A stretch of DNA of 64,000 nucleotides from Sphaerosporella brunnea (GCA_008704415.1 VXIS01000064.1:1-64000); one strand, 5' to 3'. Positions 22,450-33,900 are shown, counted from the first letter of the stretch. Translations and numbers: made by a program. The notes: generated by a model not told the origin, from the sequence alone.

Positions 22450-24909
22450 CTAATCCTTTTTCCATCCAGACCCCCTCTGCTTCAGCTCTTTCCCTACAAT
22501 ATCCACAGTGACATCCTTCAAATCAGTTCCGACCCGCCAATAGAGTAACTTCACACTCTTCCGGTCCAACCGCTCCCTGGCCAGTACCCATCGCCGCTCC
22601 CACTCCAACTGTCTCTTCGTGAGAATGAGCTGTGGCCCTTCGGTTGCTCCAGTTACAGTAGGAACCCTCTGCGGCAGCCTCGGTAGTGCAGCAATGCGGG
22701 AGTCCCCCATCACAGGAAGCGCTGTGGCAACTCTATGTGGGGGAGGCAGTGACGGATCCCGTGAATCATCCTGCTCGCCGGCAATGGTTCTGCGTCGCGG
22801 GGGAGGCGGGGGAGGCGGGGGTGGAAACCGGTCGGAAGATCTCTGACTTCTGGAATCGGGGCTCTTACGTCCAGGTAAATTTGGTTGTCGCAGAGCGTCA
22901 GGTTTCTTTGGCACGGGTGGGCTACGGAGATTGGCAGGCTTTTCGGGCCGCGAGGGTTGTAAGTTGTTGACACTTAGTGTTGATGTACTAGATGCCTGCG
23001 AAGAACTCGAAACATCGCTCCGGTGAGGAGAGGGTCGTGGCAGTGGCCGTGGAGGCGAAAGAGGGGCGGATCCCTCGGAAAGATTACCTGGATGGCGTTT
23101 CGGTGGCAGTGGTGGCGGAACTTCTGATGAACTGGTTCTGGCGATATTCGGAATAGATCCAGCGTTGTTAAAAAGGCGACTACCGAGATCTCCTGTGAAG
23201 ACGGAATAGTCACGGCTCGGGTGCGAAGTTATGTCTCGGATGCAGATCGCTAAGATTCGGTCAGGCCATCGTTCCGCCATCTCGGTATAAACCTCGAGGT
23301 CGGCTTCGCCGGAGTCGCCAACTAGCAGCCACTTTCGCCGAGGGAAGTCTTGGATGACACGTTCGACGGTGCCTCTCTTCCGTTCCGCAGCTGGCTCTAA
23401 GATTCCTTGCAGCATGCCGGAATAGTGTTTGAGATGAAACGAGCCAGGTGGAAGGCCAGTCTCGTCGAAGAAAGATCTCAATACGGGGTAGAACTGCCAG
23501 GGCGAATTGGAGATGTAGTGTACAGAAACTTGATACGGGGGAGCTGCGAGCGTTTTGTACCAATCTGCAACCCCAGGAATCATTATATCTTTGACGGGCA
23601 TAGTGAACGCGGCTCTCGCCATTTCACGGGGACCGATACCGATACCAGAATGCTTAACGGTATCATCAATATCTGATATCAGAGATACCCCATCAGCCGG
23701 GTGAATGTTGATCTCTTCTGCGGCAGAAAGAGTTTCTGAGGCCAGCACGCGCACATGGGTTGGGACGAACGGCAATGAAGCTCGCACGCTGAAGTGACCG
23801 TTGTCGCTGGTGTACAAGGTCCGCGACTGGGCTTGCGTATCGTTTGTTATATTGTAAAAGAAAACTGACACAGGAGACTTAGCTACAGCCAGGTGGGTGA
23901 ACGGTGTGAAACGCTCATCAAGCATGGCATTGGCAGCCTTGATTTCTGCAGAAGTCATGGTGGATTGTGTAGATTCCGTCGTATTGGTTCGCCATAACGA
24001 GTATCGCCATCCACCCGCACCAGCATTGTCCGTCGTGGTTTCCGAGCGTGTCGATGCTTGCCGTTCAATTGGAGTAGCGTCAGTCTCCGCCTGCTCTGGT
24101 GTTGCAGCTGCTCCGACGTCTTCGGGTTGGTCTGGCGCCTGCGCTTGTAGACCACACATCCACCTGAGAACGCCCGCCTGCCAACGATCCTTCCGGCCCA
24201 GCGGCCCCACACGTGGCGCAAAAAGCCAGCCACGAACATCTACCTCAACTATATCCACTTCAGCCCCGTAGTCGCGGTCGAGGTGAAATGATTCAGGTAG
24301 CGGAGCGTCGGAATCCCCCCTGCTTCGTTGTGAAACTCGCGACTGTCCCCGTTCATGCTCCGGTATCTCGCGTGCGTAGCTGGGAAATAACCACAATTGT
24401 TGATTGTGTCCGACAACCGTCCCCAGTTCCGGGAGGTCCCCAGATCGACTCAAGTATCCCGCATAGTAGCTTTGTTTGAGCTCACTGGCAGTCTGTAGGA
24501 GCTTTCGTCTTCTGGCGCCTGGCTCTCTGGGGGCTCCACCTTCCGTTTGACCCGAGCTCATAGCATAGCGTGCGGCAGCACCAGCAGCTGCACGCACATA
24601 CCCTCCCCATCCACCACCAGCCTCACCCCCGCTAGACATCTCTTTGAAGTTACGTTGAGCGGAGCGCGTTTTCAATTGAATACGTGCTGCAATCTCGCCG
24701 TGGGCATTCCGCGCAAACCGTGCTTCTTTTTGGAACTGACCGAGAAGGCTGACGAGGCCGATCTGGGACCTGAGGCGTGAGGAGCTAGAGGTGAAAGCGA
24801 CGAGAGCACGAAGGTAAGTTCGAAGGCGAAGATGTGGACATGGATATAGACGGCGCAATGGAATATATGACGATCTGCTGAAACGCTGGCGTAGATAGAG
24901 GGAGGCCAC
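22450..24909 (-). CDS. APP1: APP1-type phosphatidate phosphatase
   Basis: Mg-dependent phosphatidate phosphatase of the HAD-like APP1 family; yeast App1 dephosphorylates phosphatidate at actin patches and endosomes (family knowledge). Single uninterrupted frame, up to 819 aa. The catalytic signature is DIDDTVK (Asp413, Asp415 with Thr417). It is followed by family blocks IMIPGVADWYKTLA, HYISNSPWQFYPVLRSFF, FHLKHYSGMLQGILEP, WLLVGDSGEADLEVY and ILAICIRDIT. A middle beta-rich region precedes it (residues about 200-400). The C-terminal region is Pro-rich with PPLPPK and PPPPPPPPRR tracts, likely SH3 ligands. The first 89 residues are Arg/Ser-rich and unlike the family; translation may really start at the Met at 24642 (MSSGGEAGGGWGG), giving 730 aa. 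Confidence 0.86.
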   Translation of the reverse strand: MASLYLRQRFSRSSYIPLRRLYPCPHLRLRTYLRALVAFTSSSSRLRSQIGLVSLLGQFQKEARFARNAHGEIAARIQLKTRSAQRNFKEMSSGGEAGGGWGGYVRAAAGAAARYAMSSGQTEGGAPREPGARRRKLLQTASELKQSYYAGYLSRSGDLPELGTVVGHNQQLWLFPSYAREIPEHERGQSRVSQRSRGDSDAPLPESFHLDRDYGAEVDIVEVDVRGWLFAPRVGPLGRKDRWQAGVLRWMCGLQAQAPDQPEDVGAAATPEQAETDATPIERQASTRSETTTDNAGAGGWRYSLWRTNTTESTQSTMTSAEIKAANAMLDERFTPFTHLAVAKSPVSVFFYNITNDTQAQSRTLYTSDNGHFSVRASLPFVPTHVRVLASETLSAAEEINIHPADGVSLISDIDDTVKHSGIGIGPREMARAAFTMPVKDIMIPGVADWYKTLAAPPYQVSVHYISNSPWQFYPVLRSFFDETGLPPGSFHLKHYSGMLQGILEPAAERKRGTVERVIQDFPRRKWLLVGDSGEADLEVYTEMAERWPDRILAICIRDITSHPSRDYSVFTGDLGSRLFNNAGSIPNIARTSSSEVPPPLPPKRHPGNLSEGSAPLSPPRPLPRPSPHRSDVSSSSQASSTSTLSVNNLQPSRPEKPANLRSPPVPKKPDALRQPNLPGRKSPDSRSQRSSDRFPPPPPPPPPRRRTIAGEQDDSRDPSLPPPHRVATALPVMGDSRIAALPRLPQRVPTVTGATEGPQLILTKRQLEWERRWVLARERLDRKSVKLLYWRVGTDLKDVTVDIVGKELKQRGSGWKKD

Positions 24910-25347
24910 TTTCGTTGAGGTTCTTTTTGCGGGGGGTGAATTGGTTGGGGTTGTATGGCGGATTGAGGGCTGAACTGTGTGGATTGTGGAGGTGAACGTG
25001 TTCTAGATGAACAAAAAGACCCTTGTCCTTGCAAGTAGACGTTACCCGACATGCCATTTCTTCGTCAGCAGCCAGCAAAAATCTTCGGAATGGAATGTTG
25101 CGATAAAGTGCTGCTGCTGCACAGAAATGCGAATCCCTTCGTTGCTCCCGCAATTGGCTGTAAACTTGGGCGAAAATTTACTCACATTCACTACGCCAAG
25201 CTACCTCGACGAAATTTGGCGACGAGCAACGAAGGGATAGGGAGTGAGACTGGTGCAAAGTGATTTTTGCTGCTTGAGTGCGAGGCTATGAGGCACACGG
25301 CTTGGCAACTTCATTTTGGCCGAACAGTTACCCGGTGCTCATCCAGC

Positions 25348-25355
25348 TATAAAAA
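25348..25355 (+). promoter_or_regulatory. TATA-like box
   Basis: TATAAAAA about 45 bp upstream of an ATG at 25398, with a short C/T-rich leader between them. It suggests transcription of the doubtful gene that follows. Confidence 0.4.
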
Positions 25356-25397
25356 TGTGGGGTTTCACACCTTCTTGCTTCTTCTCTTCAGCCCACT

Positions 25398-25801
25398 ATG
25401 GTACGTGTTCCTCACCCCCCAACATTGACGTCTCGACAATCATCGCAACAAATCACTAACTGTTTTCTGCAGCTTTCGGGTGTAGTGTTCTCAGCTGGCG
25501 TCTCTCATCAAGGCTGCGTTTCTTTGCTACATACGGACCGGACATTTCGTCCGAGTCATTTACCTGCAAATGGGCAATTCGGAGGAATCTTCAGGGTGCT
25601 TGCACCCATCGCACTGGCAAATTTCGACTTGTCGGCCGCCCGCGAGGGCCTGGCATGATCTCATGTCTGCAACTGGCATCAGAAAATCATGGACCCTTGC
25701 TCCGTCAAGGTGTTCCAGTGGAAGTCATTGCGAAGATTGTGGGTGATGCCATCTTAGTGCAATACGCAGCGATCCCCGTTAAGTCGATGAGATACTGTTA
25801 A
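25398..25801 (+). CDS. Doubtful small gene with an intron directly after the start codon
   Basis: A good core promoter leads to ATG followed immediately by GTACGT, a consensus donor. A CTAAC branch point and TTTTCTGCAG acceptor end at about 25472. Splicing right after ATG gives a 63-aa product ending GLA at 25658. Using a weaker donor 4 nt further on gives a longer open frame to a TAA at 25801 (about 112 aa, ending MRYC). Neither product resembles a family I know. The ATG/intron layout is common in fungal ribosomal-protein genes, but the sequence does not match one. It may be a non-coding spliced transcript or a decayed gene. Confidence 0.25.
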
Positions 25802-26291
25802 AGGTATCTCAGAGGTGGGGGAGAAACTCGATTCCGATTACTCTGATGGGAGGCGCCACCATTCTTTTTTCTTCCGGGTCAGTCATCCATCCCCCATTGA
25901 AGGAGTCTGCTAATTTTAAGGTGATGGGAGATGGGGTTGTGGGGTGGATTGGATTGCTGAGAAGTTTTCTTGATGATGTATACATGGTTGCAAATTGAGA
26001 GTGGTCAGATTGAGAGTGGTGCTTTGTTTGTCACGTCGTTTGCTTTATGCCAGTCCGCTACGCAAGAACCCGACGAGTTCTCGCAATAGATAACTCCCTC
26101 CTATGAAAGATAACCGCGATTCGATCATCGGCCCTAGCCGCCGCCGCCCGATAGATCACTTTTGAACCTACCTACATAAGTAAGCGCCCCACCAAATATA
26201 CCGGCTCCGTGCATATGATCGATGCAGTGAAACTCCGATGCTCAGGGAACCTCTGATTGCCAGTTGTTTCAATAGCGCAGAGTTGCGCTTT

Positions 26292-26373
26292 GACACGGCA
26301 GGATGGCCGTGTTCTTAATATCCAATCTCCTGGTTCGGGAAACTGAGCGTGGGTTCAAGTCTCACTCGTGTCA
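26292..26373 (+). tRNA. tRNA-Leu(UAA)-like sequence, probably a damaged copy
   Basis: The 82-nt sequence has a 7-bp acceptor stem (GACACGG with TCGTGTC, last pair G-T) and discriminator A. The T arm is complete (GTGGG-TTCAAGT-CTCAC), and a long variable region suggests a class II tRNA. CTTAATA followed by TCCAAT resembles the anticodon loop and 3' stem of tRNA-Leu with anticodon TAA. The D arm and 5' anticodon stem are abnormal: the expected GAGTGGTTAAGG core is missing, and instead the 5' part can fold as ACACGGC/GCCGTGT. A T9 tract follows directly, as at Pol III genes. Functional status is uncertain; tRNAscan-SE would decide. Confidence 0.4.
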
Positions 26374-26377
26374 TCAC

Positions 26378-26386
26378 TTTTTTTTT
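26378..26386 (+). terminator. Pol III-type T tract
   Basis: Nine T residues 4 nt after the 3' end of the tRNA-like sequence. Confidence 0.4.
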
Positions 26387-27259
26387 CTCTTCGGTCACCG
26401 GCCGACAATTTATCGCTTTTTATAGTCAACTTCAATAGTTATTAGGGAAGTTTCGCCATTTTTCTTAACTCAAGACTTTTAAGTTTTAGTGGCTGCTGGC
26501 CAAGCCCAGTTGTTTTGCTCTCCAAAGCTGTGCGCTGAAATTTGTTCAACAACCAAACAGCACCCATATCTCCACCCCATGCTATCCTACTGATATAGAA
26601 CCAACTGAATTTTGCTTCCAATGATTCCAAAGATTATTTCCAAAGCCTGCATTTAAGCTTGCCTCATAGAAGGGTGGTCTTGGTGTTTGTTTACATACCT
26701 TAAAGCCTTAAGAACTGTTCTTATGATCGAGACTGTGCATGCGTAGGTTGCCACAGCAACAGCAGCACTAAACCTTTTTTGGAGGCGAAGTGCATTGACG
26801 TCTTTGCTTCATGGCATTGAATGCAACGACGCCAAAGGCGTTCGTGCGTGCGTTCAAGGTGTAAACAAATGAGCTGATTGGCTGCTCCAGGCTCGCGGAC
26901 AGACAAAGTGACTCTTTTTTTGAGAGGCGTTGCACTCACTCACTGCACACTAAAAGTACGCACGCAAGAGAGCTCGATATTTAAGAAGATTTCTTAACGA
27001 TGTTTTTCTTGTGCGCCACAGAGCGCTAGACCGTATATACGTAGAAAAGTCGCGACTTAAGAAAAATAGTGATACCTTCCTAATTGCCATTATCTATTTC
27101 CTCCTAACAAATAAACGGCCGCATCCCCTCCCGCAGCCACAACCCCGATTCACATATTTCAAAACAAACTCATTACAAAAAAGCACAGCAAGAAACACAA
27201 TATATACAAAGTTGAGGACCACCACCAGTTTAGCGGTCATCAATGAATCATGAATGACT

Positions 27260-28669
27260 TCAGAGTTCATTGTTATCCTTCTTTTGGGGGGCACCGAGAT
27301 AGCTGAGAGGACCCTTCTTAACCATGATGCTCATGACTTCATAGAGCACGTCCGCGGCGGCCATAGTCGTCAACTCGGCGTTAGTATCGTAAGCAGGGGC
27401 GACCTCAACAATGTCGGCACCGATGAGATTTAGGTGCTCGAGACCACGGATGATAGTTCTGAGCTCACGGGTGGACCAACCACCAGTTTCGGGGGTTCCA
27501 GTAGCGGGGGCGAAGGCCGGGTCGAGAGTATCGATGTCGATGGAAAGATACACGGGATCTTTGGTGCCAACGCGGTCGACAATCTTCTTGATGATGCCAT
27601 CAAGGCCGATGGTGTCGATTTCGCGCGCCTCGACGATCTGGAAGCCGACGTAGCCGTCGTTCTCGTAGTCACTGGGTCCGGACAAGGTGGTGCGGATGCC
27701 GGCGTGGATGTTGGTGTCGTTGCGGAGAAGCCCTTCTTGCGCTGCGTGGTAGAAGTAGGTGCCGTGGTTGACTGCCGCAACCTTGGTGGGTGCTCCACCG
27801 AAGACTTTGGGCTTCCAGGTGTCGAGGTGGGAGTCGAAATGGATCACTGTGACAGGCCCGTAGGCACGGTTGACGGAGCGGAGAATGGGGAGGACAATGG
27901 TATGGTCACCGCCGAGGGTGATCTGTATGTGCCCTGGTAAGCTTGGAGTTTCGTTGTGAATTTTTTATATTGGAAGTCCAACTCACAACACGGGGAAGAG
28001 TCTTGCCCTTGAGACTAGGGCCAGGCTTTGAGGCATCGCTGGCAGGCTCGCGGGACAGAAGGGCGTAATGGCCCTCCTCAATCTGCTTTATGGCGTATTC
28101 ATTGTCATACCTGACCACCCACTCGTCAATTAGTTACCATGTCTCCATAGCAGGGCCTGGGTCTACAAACGAAGTGACCGGAATATCACCGCAATCCAGG
28201 ACTCGAGCCCAAGAGTTGAAAGGATTCGTATTCAGCGGAACATTGTAACCTCCGCTAAATCCGACACGACGTGAGCCTTTGCGAGAAAAATAAGGACGCA
28301 AGGATGAGCCACTGGCACAAAAACGTACTATAGATTGAGTCGGCGAGAACCTTGACGAATTCCCGAGGGCCCGAAACGAGCACCGGGACGGTAGGACGTT
28401 CCAGTGTCGAATGGGGCACCCAGGAATGCAATATCGTAGTTTTCCGCATCCGAAGCTAGACATGGGAAGTAGGGGAGTCTTCCGAACGTCGATATCCCGG
28501 AGAAGACTGAGTCGGCCTGGGTGCCGCCATCTCCAGGCAGTGTGTTGTACCAAAGACGGTCCTTGTGGGGTCCCTGTGCGGCGAGGTACACCTGCGGATC
28601 CCCATGATGCTCATGGGCAAAAACTGGGCTGATAGCCGCAGCCAAGAGGAGGAGGGCGGAGGAGAGCAT
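27260..28669 (-). CDS. Agmatinase/guanidinobutyrase-like ureohydrolase with a signal peptide
   Basis: Mn-dependent arginase-family enzyme that would release urea from agmatine or a similar guanidino compound (family knowledge). Exons on the minus strand: 28669-28329, 28254-28171, 28110-27987, 27922-27260; 403 aa. Metal ligands are intact: GGDHT (Asp189, His190), DSHLD (Asp213, His215, Asp217) and SIDIDTLDPAFAP (Asp312, Asp314). Other blocks are FLGAPFDTGTSYRPGARFGP, SGIRQGSRRLNLYGGYNV and PVTSYDNEYA, each restored by splicing. The N-terminus MLSSALLLLAAAISPVFAHE is a clear secretory signal, unusual for a cytosolic pathway enzyme but seen in a fungal subgroup. The true substrate cannot be told from sequence. 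Start chosen at the Met that begins the signal; an upstream open frame lacks ATG. Confidence 0.87.
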
Positions 28670-30134
28670 GTGAGCTGTGTAACTGCTGTGAGAGGCAGTC
28701 AATTGCGGGTTGGACGAGGCCTGGGGTGCTGAGCGCGAGGGATGAAGGAGACGTCTCCATGCAGGAAGCTGATTCCTTTTATCATCCAGCACGACTGAGA
28801 ACACTACGCAATCCGGAGTGCGGTGATGGCACTCGGCTCCGGCCTCGCAAACGATTCATTAGGTAAAGCTGGCGAAAAGCTATCTCAGAGCTTGAGCTCG
28901 GAAGCGTGCCGTCTCCTGATTCCTGGGAAGATGTTAGGTAACAGCTGCAGCCAGCTGTGTTTTTTTTTATTCATGCAATCCCACCGCCCTCGCCTTTTGC
29001 CGGGCCGGCCAGATGCCAACGGGCAATTATTGGCCATCTCAGATGCCGCCGCGGGCACATGTCTGAGTTTGCTGGCCCAACGGGAAAAAACTTAGTCCAA
29101 CAAATCGAAGGGTTTACGTCTTCGATACCCACAGCCCCCGCTGAGCTTTGAGCGGCGGGGCCAGGGGGTACGCGACATCGTGTGAATATCTAGTCCTGGC
29201 TGGTTTACGTATTTGACGAGTATCAAACACATTGGCGCCGGAACATTTCGCCTGCAAAACGTGGCCGCTCTTAGTGTGAGCTGGATCTTCTGGCGTTCCA
29301 AGCGCCCGTTCAATGTGCACCCCCGGCGTCCGGGACCGCGAACATGACCGATAGATTGGCGATCTGTTGGTGGTTATCTTTGCCTATCAAAGCGCACAAA
29401 CAAAAGCAATCCCAACATGTCATCGTAACTGCCATCGCAGAGCACGATATGCGAAGTGATAACGCACAACTGCAATTACACAGGAAGGGCGGACCTGTCA
29501 CGCCTCCTCAAGAACACGTGCAAGGACGACGGGCCTTGGACTTGCCGGACCGCAGTTCTGGCAATCGCAGTTATTTCCACCATGCAGGGCATCCCGTGTC
29601 TGTTAGTCCTCACACATGCACTCCACGCTTTGTGCAGACGCCACCACGCCTTGGACATGCGTCGGCCACCTCTTTTCTTTCTTTTCTCGACAACCAGTTA
29701 CATAATTTAAGCGATTCACCCGTTCTCGACGCAGGGACATGGCGGTCGAGGTACTTTTTTTTTACTTTTGTACTAGTGCCTTACCACTTCGGCCCGTAAT
29801 GTTACCTGGAACTTCTTTGTTTATTCGGCAGCCCGCTATGCCTGCGTGGATCGGAAGCAATGGAGTGGGGGCACGATCACCTTCTCGAAGGGATTTCTTG
29901 CCCAATGCGAGATAAGTTTGCAGGCTGCAGCCATGGCTTTCCTTATTCTCACTGTTGGTTCGATAGGAGGATGGCGGCTAGTGGAGATCTGCGTGGAAAC
30001 AGGCTTGGTGTTGATATTTGTTTGCATGATGCCGCGGGCGACGTCCACAGTAAACCGCAAAAACATTTACCGAAAGAGATCTAAAAGTCTTTACAAACAA
30101 ACAAGAAACTCCATCTTTTTTGGAGCGAAATACT
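28670..30134. other. Intergenic region, nothing identified
   Basis: About 1.5 kb between the agmatinase-like start and the 3' end of the MATE gene. I see no coding frame with recognisable content, RNA gene or repeat. Confidence 0.5.
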
Positions 30135-31841
30135 CTACTCGTCGTGCTCCAGCAATCCACCAGACTCAATCCTTTCACCTTCGTCCATCCTCTCGAAAGC
30201 CTTCCTAACCTGCAGCTTCCAATCACTGAATGCGACGAGAGCCCACTCCATGGCACCAACAAGGTACAATGCAATGCACTGACCTACCCACAAACCCTCA
30301 AGGCCCCACCCATTGAAAGCCAAATGGATGCCCAAGGGCAGGGCGCCAAAGTAATATGATATGATATTAACCATGGCACCAGTATGTTGCCTGCCCATGC
30401 CACGCAACGAACCCCCGCAAGAACCTGCACCTCTGAGTGAGTTTCAAAAGCACAGTGTTGGAAGGGAGAGAACCAACCATTGAGTCCGTCTGCAATCTGA
30501 AACAGCGCAACAAAGGGCATAACTTCCGCGGTGAGATGCACGACTTCCATGTCATCATTGAAAATCAAGGCAAACGAGTCCTTCACCGCCATCATTATCG
30601 CCAAAACAACCGCACCCACCACTATACTGACCCAGGCGGCAGTGTTTGCAGCTCTGGCTGCACCCCGGGCGTCCCTGGCTCCGAGCAGATTGCCCACTCT
30701 TGTCGAGGCGGCAACGCCGATTCCGAAGGGAATAGTGTTAAGCACTTGATCGGTAGTCATGATGACTGACTGTGCTGCAAGAGGGACGGTTCCCAGACGG
30801 CCGGCAGCTAGAGCAACGATCTCAAAGGCCCACTGATATTGCGTCAGTAAGTGCAGTTCCACTGTTGCAGAACAAAAGACCTACCCATTCAGTCCCAACC
30901 ATGACCACGCCCAAAGCTGCCAGCCTTGCAAATGTTCCGGCATTGTTCAGGCAGCTCCTGTCCCAGCCTCCCCATCTCTCCCATCCGCCCACAAAGCGGG
31001 CATAGCCCACAAGACAGCCAAACGAGATCCAGTATGTGAGACCAGTGGCCAAAGGAGCACCCACAAGGCCCATGCCGAAGGTGTAGACGAACAGATAATT
31101 GAGCACCGCGGAAAGCGGTGATGTGAACATCAGAACGTAGGTTCCAGCTCTCATTATGCCCTGTGCCTGCAAAAACTTCTTAGTGGCTTCAAAGTAGATG
31201 TAGCCAAGTCCACCGGGGATGAGATATCTCAGGAACACTGCGCTGTCGTGGGATATCCTCGGCTCCTGACCCAATTTCAGGAACAGAGGCTCCGAGAACC
31301 ACCACAAGACGCAGACAGGGAGGTAAAAAGCACCAAGTACGATGAAGGATCTCTGGAGCAGGATTCCAAGTTCGTGAGGGTTCTTCGAGCCAGTGAATGA
31401 GGATGAGCAGAGCGTATCCAGTGCTGTAGACCCACCGAGAGCTATCAGCCAGGCAGTGCACATTGCAAACATGTACGAGAAGGCCGCGGCTGCTAGATGC
31501 TCGGCGCTCAGTCTCCCTACGATGAGAACCGAAATCGTTTGGAGCGAATTTTGAAGGGTGTATGCCAGTATGACAGGCACACTCATTTTCAACAACAGCA
31601 AAAACTCCTTCAGAACCGCTTTGATCCACAGTTCGCCGTCGTCGTCCTTAATCGTGTAAATCTCTCCATCCCCATGAGAGACAGAAGAGCTCGCGGAATC
31701 GGTGGGCTTCGGCAACAACGCTGAGCGTTCATTGGGTGTCTGAGTGCCGTCATCATCCTTTCTGGCTGGCAAGAATTGGGGGGCCCATGAACTGGGCGGG
31801 GAATCGTTGCTATATGGCGTCTCTTCTGCTGGCGTTGCCAT
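30135..31841 (-). CDS. MATE-family multidrug/cation efflux transporter
   Basis: Membrane antiporter that exports organic cations or drugs using a proton or sodium gradient (family knowledge). Exons on the minus strand: 31841-30885, 30832-30478, 30424-30135; 533 aa. Twelve hydrophobic segments are visible. MATE signatures include SVPVILAYTLQNSLQTISVL, GSTALDTLCSSSFTGSKN, LQRSFIVLG, EWWAFEIVALAAG (created at the first splice), NTIPFGIGVAASTRVGNLLG, and the third-exon junction DGLNG/SCGGSLRGMGRQ. The third exon uses the acceptor GGTGCAG that restores this canonical block; an acceptor 7 nt upstream would shift the frame. The N-terminal 60-70 residues are polar and contain an acidic/Leu element (NERSALL) like vacuolar sorting signals (inference). 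Start chosen at ATG 31841; the open frame extends upstream without another ATG. Confidence 0.9.
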
Positions 31842-33900
31842 GGCTGGTTGAAGAGACCGAGATGTAAAAACGGTGGATCTCACAACGGGAATTTTTGGGT
31901 GTCAACAGATGGGTTCCGATATTTGAGAAGACGTCGACAGCTACAGAGGCATGCTTACCATCCATCAACTGTGGGAACACCAGGTTGTGCAAGTTGGCCG
32001 CCAGGTTTCATTCCCAGGTGGCCGACTCCAGGCCGAGCTCATCATGAGGCTGGCTTTAGTTCGTGTCCCAACAAGAACCCTGGGAAGTTGCTACCAATTA
32101 CTTCTTCCAACACATTGCGGGCGTGCTGATCCCAGATGCGAGGAAAAGCTGACGTTCAATCTCGTTAAAATTCTCCTCTCCTCTCTCAGCCATACATACA
32201 TACATGCGATGCAAGCTGTCTGTCGGAACTGAGACAACAATCTCGGAACAAATAGGGTTAGCAAGCTTCGGCACTTGGCCACCACTGAAATGCGGGATGC
32301 TGTGCAATGTTACCGGACAGCCCGCTCTCGAAGGGAGGAATGCTTGGCCTTATCGCCCTGCCGAATATTCGAATAGCCTATCGTGTTTAATTACGTAACT
32401 TGGCGTGAAAAGCTACGCCAACCCCCAGACAGCTTAGGGATGTCGGCCTGTATTGTGAGTATTGTATTGTCACGTATTGTAACTGTATCGATACCATCGT
32501 GACATGTACTCTAGTACAATATCGATAAATGCCAAGCCATTGGTGGTGGTGGCCTGCGCGCCGACAACACCTCCCGTTCTCAACAACCCTTGGGTCAAAA
32601 CACAAAAGCAAGATATAGATAGAAATGATTCCTTCAATGTGCTCTAGCCGATGGTAAAGTGAAACCGAGAAAAATGAAAGAATGGGTGGGTATTGCTTGC
32701 GCCCCCGCTCACCCCCCACGGAACGAAACACTTCAACACGCCTTGGCCAAAAACAAAAGCGAGATATAAATGACACCCTTCGCTCCACAGAGTACATACC
32801 CTAAAACCGGGTTTTTTTTTTACTTTGAGAAATGAGGCAGCAATCTCTCTATCAACGCGCATGTTTGGCATAGTGGCAGTACTGGTAAAAAGGCTTTTTT
32901 TTCGGAGGGCGGGCAGAAGCCCCCCACTGTGGCTTTCCCCTAGCCACTTGACACTAAGCACTGCCAATAATACAGCGTTACGATACACAATACTTGTATC
33001 CATCCTTACGATACTGTATTTTGACATCCCTACGGCTCCTCTTGCCTTACATAATACGCCGCAGCCATGCAGCGGTCCGACTGAATGTGGGGGAAAAGAG
33101 AAAGTTGCATTCGGCGTTTATCGCGTCTGGTGCGTCACTTCACGCGCGTCGGGTGTGACCTCACCCCTTGCAAACATCTGTCGATATCTATCGAGATATC
33201 CGTATCTCTCTCTGGATTCCGTAACTCTGACAGTGCAAGTATTTTTCTTTACGCACACAGGTTTGTCAAGTACAAGTAATGTTCGCTTCCTCGTCCGAAA
33301 ACAGTCATGGCAAATTTACTCTGCTGTGCAACGAGCCTCCCGACTAAAATTTCTTCTTTCTTATGTTTGTTCATTTTCACGATCAATACATGTGTAGCGT
33401 GATCCGATCCTTGCAGACCATCGTGAACGCCGATAACCAAAAAAATCTCACCCCCTGTGGGGATTCCCGCCGCAGAAACGCGCACAAACCCCCCCCCCCC
33501 CCACACCCCAAAAAAAGAAAAAAAAAGAAAACAGCTGTGGCTTCTGTCCCGTCGACGGCTTGACTATCAGCCCAATCCAACGATCGCCAGAAATTGACGA
33601 ATAGGGGAACGAATTTGTTTTCTGCAGCTTCTCCACATTTACTTACCACTCGAACCCCGAGACACCCCATGCCTTGCTGCAATTATTATATGTACCGTTG
33701 CATGTAAGAGAGACGGCAGCATATGCCCCCCACATAAGCCGTTTTGCGGCACTATCTTGTCTTTTTCTTTCGTCCGAAGGCAGGAGAAAAAGGCCTCTTG
33801 CGCCCACTTGGACAGTATCTGGAAAGGAGGACCAATCCCTCCCTCCCCGCACTCATCACCACCCGGCCGACAGCCGTTACTCCGCTGTGTCGTACCCGAG
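31842..33900. other. Divergent intergenic region between MATE and MFS genes
   Basis: About 2 kb containing the hAT-like MITE at 32435-33032, a C run (33487-33502) and otherwise featureless sequence. It holds the promoters of both flanking transporter genes. Confidence 0.6.
32435..33032. mobile_element. hAT-like non-autonomous element, about 0.6 kb
   Basis: The 10-bp ends TAGGGATGTC and its inverse are followed inward by similar sub-terminal sequence rich in TATTGT/ATCGTAAC motifs on both sides, as in hAT transposons. The interior carries a diverged direct duplication (about 32545-32640 and 32690-32790, both with CACAAAAGC/AACAAAAGC-GAGATATA). No transposase frame and no matching 8-bp target duplication were found, so assignment to hAT rests on the ends only. 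Confidence 0.55.

Larger units (their letters stand above)
24910..27259. other. Long intergenic region with a doubtful small gene and a tRNA-like sequence
   Basis: About 2.3 kb. Apart from the doubtful small gene (25398-25801) and the tRNA-Leu-like sequence (26292-26373), it is AT-rich with no coding signal. A short perfect palindrome (TTAAGAA-GAT-TTCTTAA) lies near 26980. Confidence 0.55.
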
